NCBI GenBank assembly: GCA_030019205.1
Contig: JASEFH010000003.1
Location: 62,001-126,000, forward strand
DNA: 64,000 nt
From: Methanomicrobiales archaeon
Lineage (GTDB): Archaea; Halobacteriota; Methanomicrobia; Methanomicrobiales; JACTUA01
Reading direction: 5' to 3'
Under the pieces are notes generated by a model that worked only from the letters and a program-made list of their open reading frames with translations, ran no database searches and was not told the origin of the DNA. The position numbers and the translations under genes were made by a program. Below are positions 62,292 through 64,000 of this stretch, piece by piece. How positions within the stretch are numbered: the first letter of the stretch is position 1; every line of letters begins with the position of its first letter.

Positions 62292-62450
62292 TCAGAGATC
62301 CCCCGCATGCACATGACCCTCTCCGCGCACCGGGTGGAGGCGTTCCCGCTCCATTTTCGTGCAGGAAGTGGGGAGGTAGACGATACCCAGCCGGGTATGC
62401 CGGGCCTTCAAGAACTGCGTACCCGTGGCGCCGCAGAGGGTGCACTGCAC
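62292..62450 (-). CDS. Small zinc-ribbon-like protein upstream of arsF
   Basis: A 52-residue frame starting GTG, read as V-Q-C-T-L-C-G-A-T-G-T-Q-F-L-K and ending A-G-D-L. Codon third positions are strongly G/C-biased in this frame and not in the alternative frames, as expected for a real gene here. The C-T-L-C pair and a later Cys30 could bind metal. It would be transcribed with arsF from the palindrome region at 62603. No strong ribosome site is seen. Confidence 0.42.
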   Translation of the reverse strand: MQCTLCGATGTQFLKARHTRLGIVYLPTSCTKMERERLHPVRGEGHVHAGDL

Positions 62451-62602
62451 GATCTCTTATCCACTCCGTTTCCCTGTCTGGTGTGCATCGTTCGCCCTTC
62501 GGGATCTGGAGGGATTGTCCCTCCTGTCCGGCGGACAAGCGAGTTCCCCGGATCCCTCCCGGTTACATGGCGTCTGCAGGCGAACAGCGAGTCCTGCAAC
62601 AC

Positions 62603-62622
62603 GGTTCAAATATATTTGAACC
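62603..62622. promoter_or_regulatory. 20-bp perfect palindrome with TTCAA-N6-TTGAA core
   Basis: GGTTCAAATATATTTGAACC is fully symmetric. Its centre, AAATATATTT, could itself act as a TATA box for the minus-strand arsFG operon (predicted start near 62586). It shares its core with the arsR/permease operators at 34714-34782 and the ATPase leader site at 48010. Confidence 0.65.
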
Positions 62623-62645
62623 TTTGATTATTAAGGATATCGGGT

Positions 62646-63248
62646 TCATGTGGCTCCAGAGCAGGAGGGGTTCTCCAGGAAAAGTCCCGCCATCCGTGTT
62701 TGTTGTTGCATGCGCAAACGCAGCCGGCTCGAGCCGGAAGCGATCGAAAGCACCCCCTCGCACAGTGGCAACAAGTAACCGCGAGCATTCCCAAGCGAAG
62801 ACGTGGGGATGCGAGCGGGGAGACTATACAGCCGCCACGACACGAGGGCAGCGGGGGTATCCGGGGCACAGGAAAAACCCGAAGAAACGATGGCGAGTCC
62901 GCGACGCGAGCCGGTGAGCGAGAAGTCGCACCCGTCTACGGCCCCCGGGAGGAGGAGTGGCGTCGTCCTCCCCGGTCCGGTAATCTTCGGTCCGCGGGGC
63001 ATCCACGCTCTCGCTTCTGTGAGATCCCCCAACGTCGGTGTTGCGGGCAGTATTTGGGTGCACTGCACCTTCTGGTGCTCCCACCGTCCAGGGAGAATCT
63101 CGCCCCGACATGGCGATCCTGCAGCCGTCTCCTCCCCCCAGGGTGCCTCCTCCACCGGCATGAGCACCCCGAGAGGGATCGCGTGCAGACGATTCCCCCC
63201 AGGGTCTTTGTACCGAACGATATCCCGATAATCGGGGATCCTGGCCAT
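62646..63248 (-). CDS. Doubtful open frame, possible small gene or fragment
   Basis: A frame of 200 codons. The first 40 residues ([15 protein letters not shown] ...) have coding-like codon use, GGTGAG lies 6 nt before the ATG and a TATA-like GTAAATAAG is near 63282. After about residue 45 the composition becomes random, so only the beginning may be genuine, followed by decay. No family recognised. Confidence 0.25.
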   Translation of the reverse strand: MARIPDYRDIVRYKDPGGNRLHAIPLGVLMPVEEAPWGEETAAGSPCRGEILPGRWEHQKVQCTQILPATPTLGDLTEARAWMPRGPKITGPGRTTPLLLPGAVDGCDFSLTGSRRGLAIVSSGFSCAPDTPAALVSWRLYSLPARIPTSSLGNARGYLLPLCEGVLSIASGSSRLRLRMQQQTRMAGLFLENPSCSGAT

Positions 63249-63324
63249 CTGCATCTCACCCTGCGCCAGCCTGAAACCGTCGCCCTTATTTACTCCGCCC
63301 GCCGAACTCAAGCCGATGACAACG

Positions 63325-64000
63325 ATGCGCAGCGACGAGATCAAGAGGGGCTACCCCCGCGCTCCCCACCGGGCGCTGCTCCGCGCCCTCGGCGTCACGG
63401 ATCGGGACATGGACCGCCCCTTCATCGGGATCGCGAACGCCTGGAACGATATCGTCCCCGGCCACGTGCACCTGCGGGCGCTGGCCCGGAAGGTGCGGGA
63501 AGGCATCTCGGCCGGCGGCGGGGTGCCCTTCGAGTTCGGGGTGATCGGGATCTGCGACGGGATCGCCATGGGGCACGAGGGGATGCGCTACTCCCTCCCT
63601 TCCCGCGAGAACATCGCGGATTCCATCGAACTGATGGTGCAGTCGCACCGCTTCGACGGGCTGGTCTGCGTGGGCACCTGCGACAAGATCGTGCCGGGTA
63701 TGCTGATGGCGGCGGCCCGGGTGAACATCCCTGCCATCCTGCTCACCGGCGGGCCCATGCTTCCGGGCTCCCTGGGCGGGCGGGATCTATCGCTCATCGA
63801 CGTCTTCGAGGCGGTGGGCAAAGCCGCGGCGGGCGTCATCGACGACGATCTCCTCCACGAACTGGAGTGCAGCGCGATGCCCGGCTGCGGCTCCTGCCAG
63901 GGGCTCTACACGGCGAATACCATGGCGTGCATGACCGAGGCGCTGGGCATGTCGCTCCCCGGCTGCGCCGCCATTCCCGCCGTCGATGCGGATAAACTGC
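63325..64000 (+). CDS. ilvD: Dihydroxy-acid dehydratase (3' truncated by window)
   Basis: Branched-chain amino acid synthesis: converts dihydroxy acids to 2-oxo acids using an iron-sulfur cluster. Visible blocks: [13 protein letters not shown] near residue 8, [13 protein letters not shown] near 32, [11 protein letters not shown] near 113 and [13 protein letters not shown] near 190. The frame remains open to the end of the window. ATG 63316 adds three residues; 63325 matches usual family starts. Confidence 0.95.
   Translation, partial: MRSDEIKRGYPRAPHRALLRALGVTDRDMDRPFIGIANAWNDIVPGHVHLRALARKVREGISAGGGVPFEFGVIGICDGIAMGHEGMRYSLPSRENIADSIELMVQSHRFDGLVCVGTCDKIVPGMLMAAARVNIPAILLTGGPMLPGSLGGRDLSLIDVFEAVGKAAAGVIDDDLLHELECSAMPGCGSCQGLYTANTMACMTEALGMSLPGCAAIPAVDADKL

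Noticed and set aside
62646-63344. A confident 232-residue minus-strand protein
   Set aside because: Only the first 40 codons after 63248 look coding; the rest is random in composition, so it is listed at low confidence only.
1-64000. tRNA, rRNA or CRISPR loci
   Set aside because: No cloverleaf with a TTCGA-type T-loop, no rRNA-like conserved stretch and no regularly spaced short repeats were found by eye on either strand. A covariance-model scan would be needed to exclude tRNAs fully.

Overview
The window looks like a chromosomal segment of a GC-rich euryarchaeon, most likely a methanogen of the Methanomicrobiales (Methanoculleus/Methanofollis-like). The evidence is a group II chaperonin (thermosome), a complete A-type ATP synthase operon, an archaeal ATP-dependent DNA ligase next to a PolX/PHP polymerase, DUF166, DUF169 and DUF2703 proteins, TATA boxes about 26 nt before many start codons, and GGTGA-type ribosome sites. 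No methanogenesis gene is present, so the placement is an inference. Neither rRNA nor tRNA genes nor a CRISPR array were seen.

Layout. 1-9 kb: the 3' part of an FAD/Rieske oxidoreductase, a P1B metal ATPase, a membrane glycosyltransferase, a thermosome subunit and an alpha-glucan phosphorylase with an N-terminal YHS metal-binding domain. 10-25 kb: PEP synthase, a cupredoxin-like protein, a beta-class DNA methyltransferase, a GntP-type permease, small zinc-ribbon proteins, ChaB, a hydrolase, acetyltransferases, a beta-hydroxyacid dehydrogenase, a cyclophilin-like protein, a PaaI thioesterase, then overlapping DNA ligase and PolX. 25.3-27 kb: a decayed IS110-family element. 27-32 kb: an ATP-cone protein, a six-hairpin-like protein and pyruvate phosphate dikinase.

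32.4-47.9 kb is a metalloid-handling island. It holds a decayed DUF6448 gene, ArsM with an AbrB-like partner, a divergent arsR/permease pair, and a long operon of small thioredoxins, DGC-type zinc-binding proteins, a P5C-reductase-like protein, DUF166, DUF2703, Acr3 and universal stress proteins. DUF169, a thioredoxin-coupled ArsC and a second arsR/permease operon complete it; the second permease carries a remarkable cysteine-pair linker. An arsF/arsG pair (nitroarsenical reduction and efflux) lies separately at 61-62 kb. A shared palindrome, TTCAA-N6-TTGAA, links the divergent arsR/permease promoter, the arsFG upstream region and, unexpectedly, the leader of the A-ATPase operon.

48-58 kb is the A-ATPase operon (H-I-K-E-C-F-A-B-D plus a 47-residue AhaG-like protein). 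Its K subunit has six fused hairpins and its C subunit an N-terminal membrane anchor. 58-61 kb carries a HxlR regulator divergent from a small CCC protein, a cupin and an ABC exporter. The window ends inside ilvD. Most of the evidence rests on conserved motifs read by eye; start sites were chosen from TATA spacing and Shine-Dalgarno matches and remain predictions.
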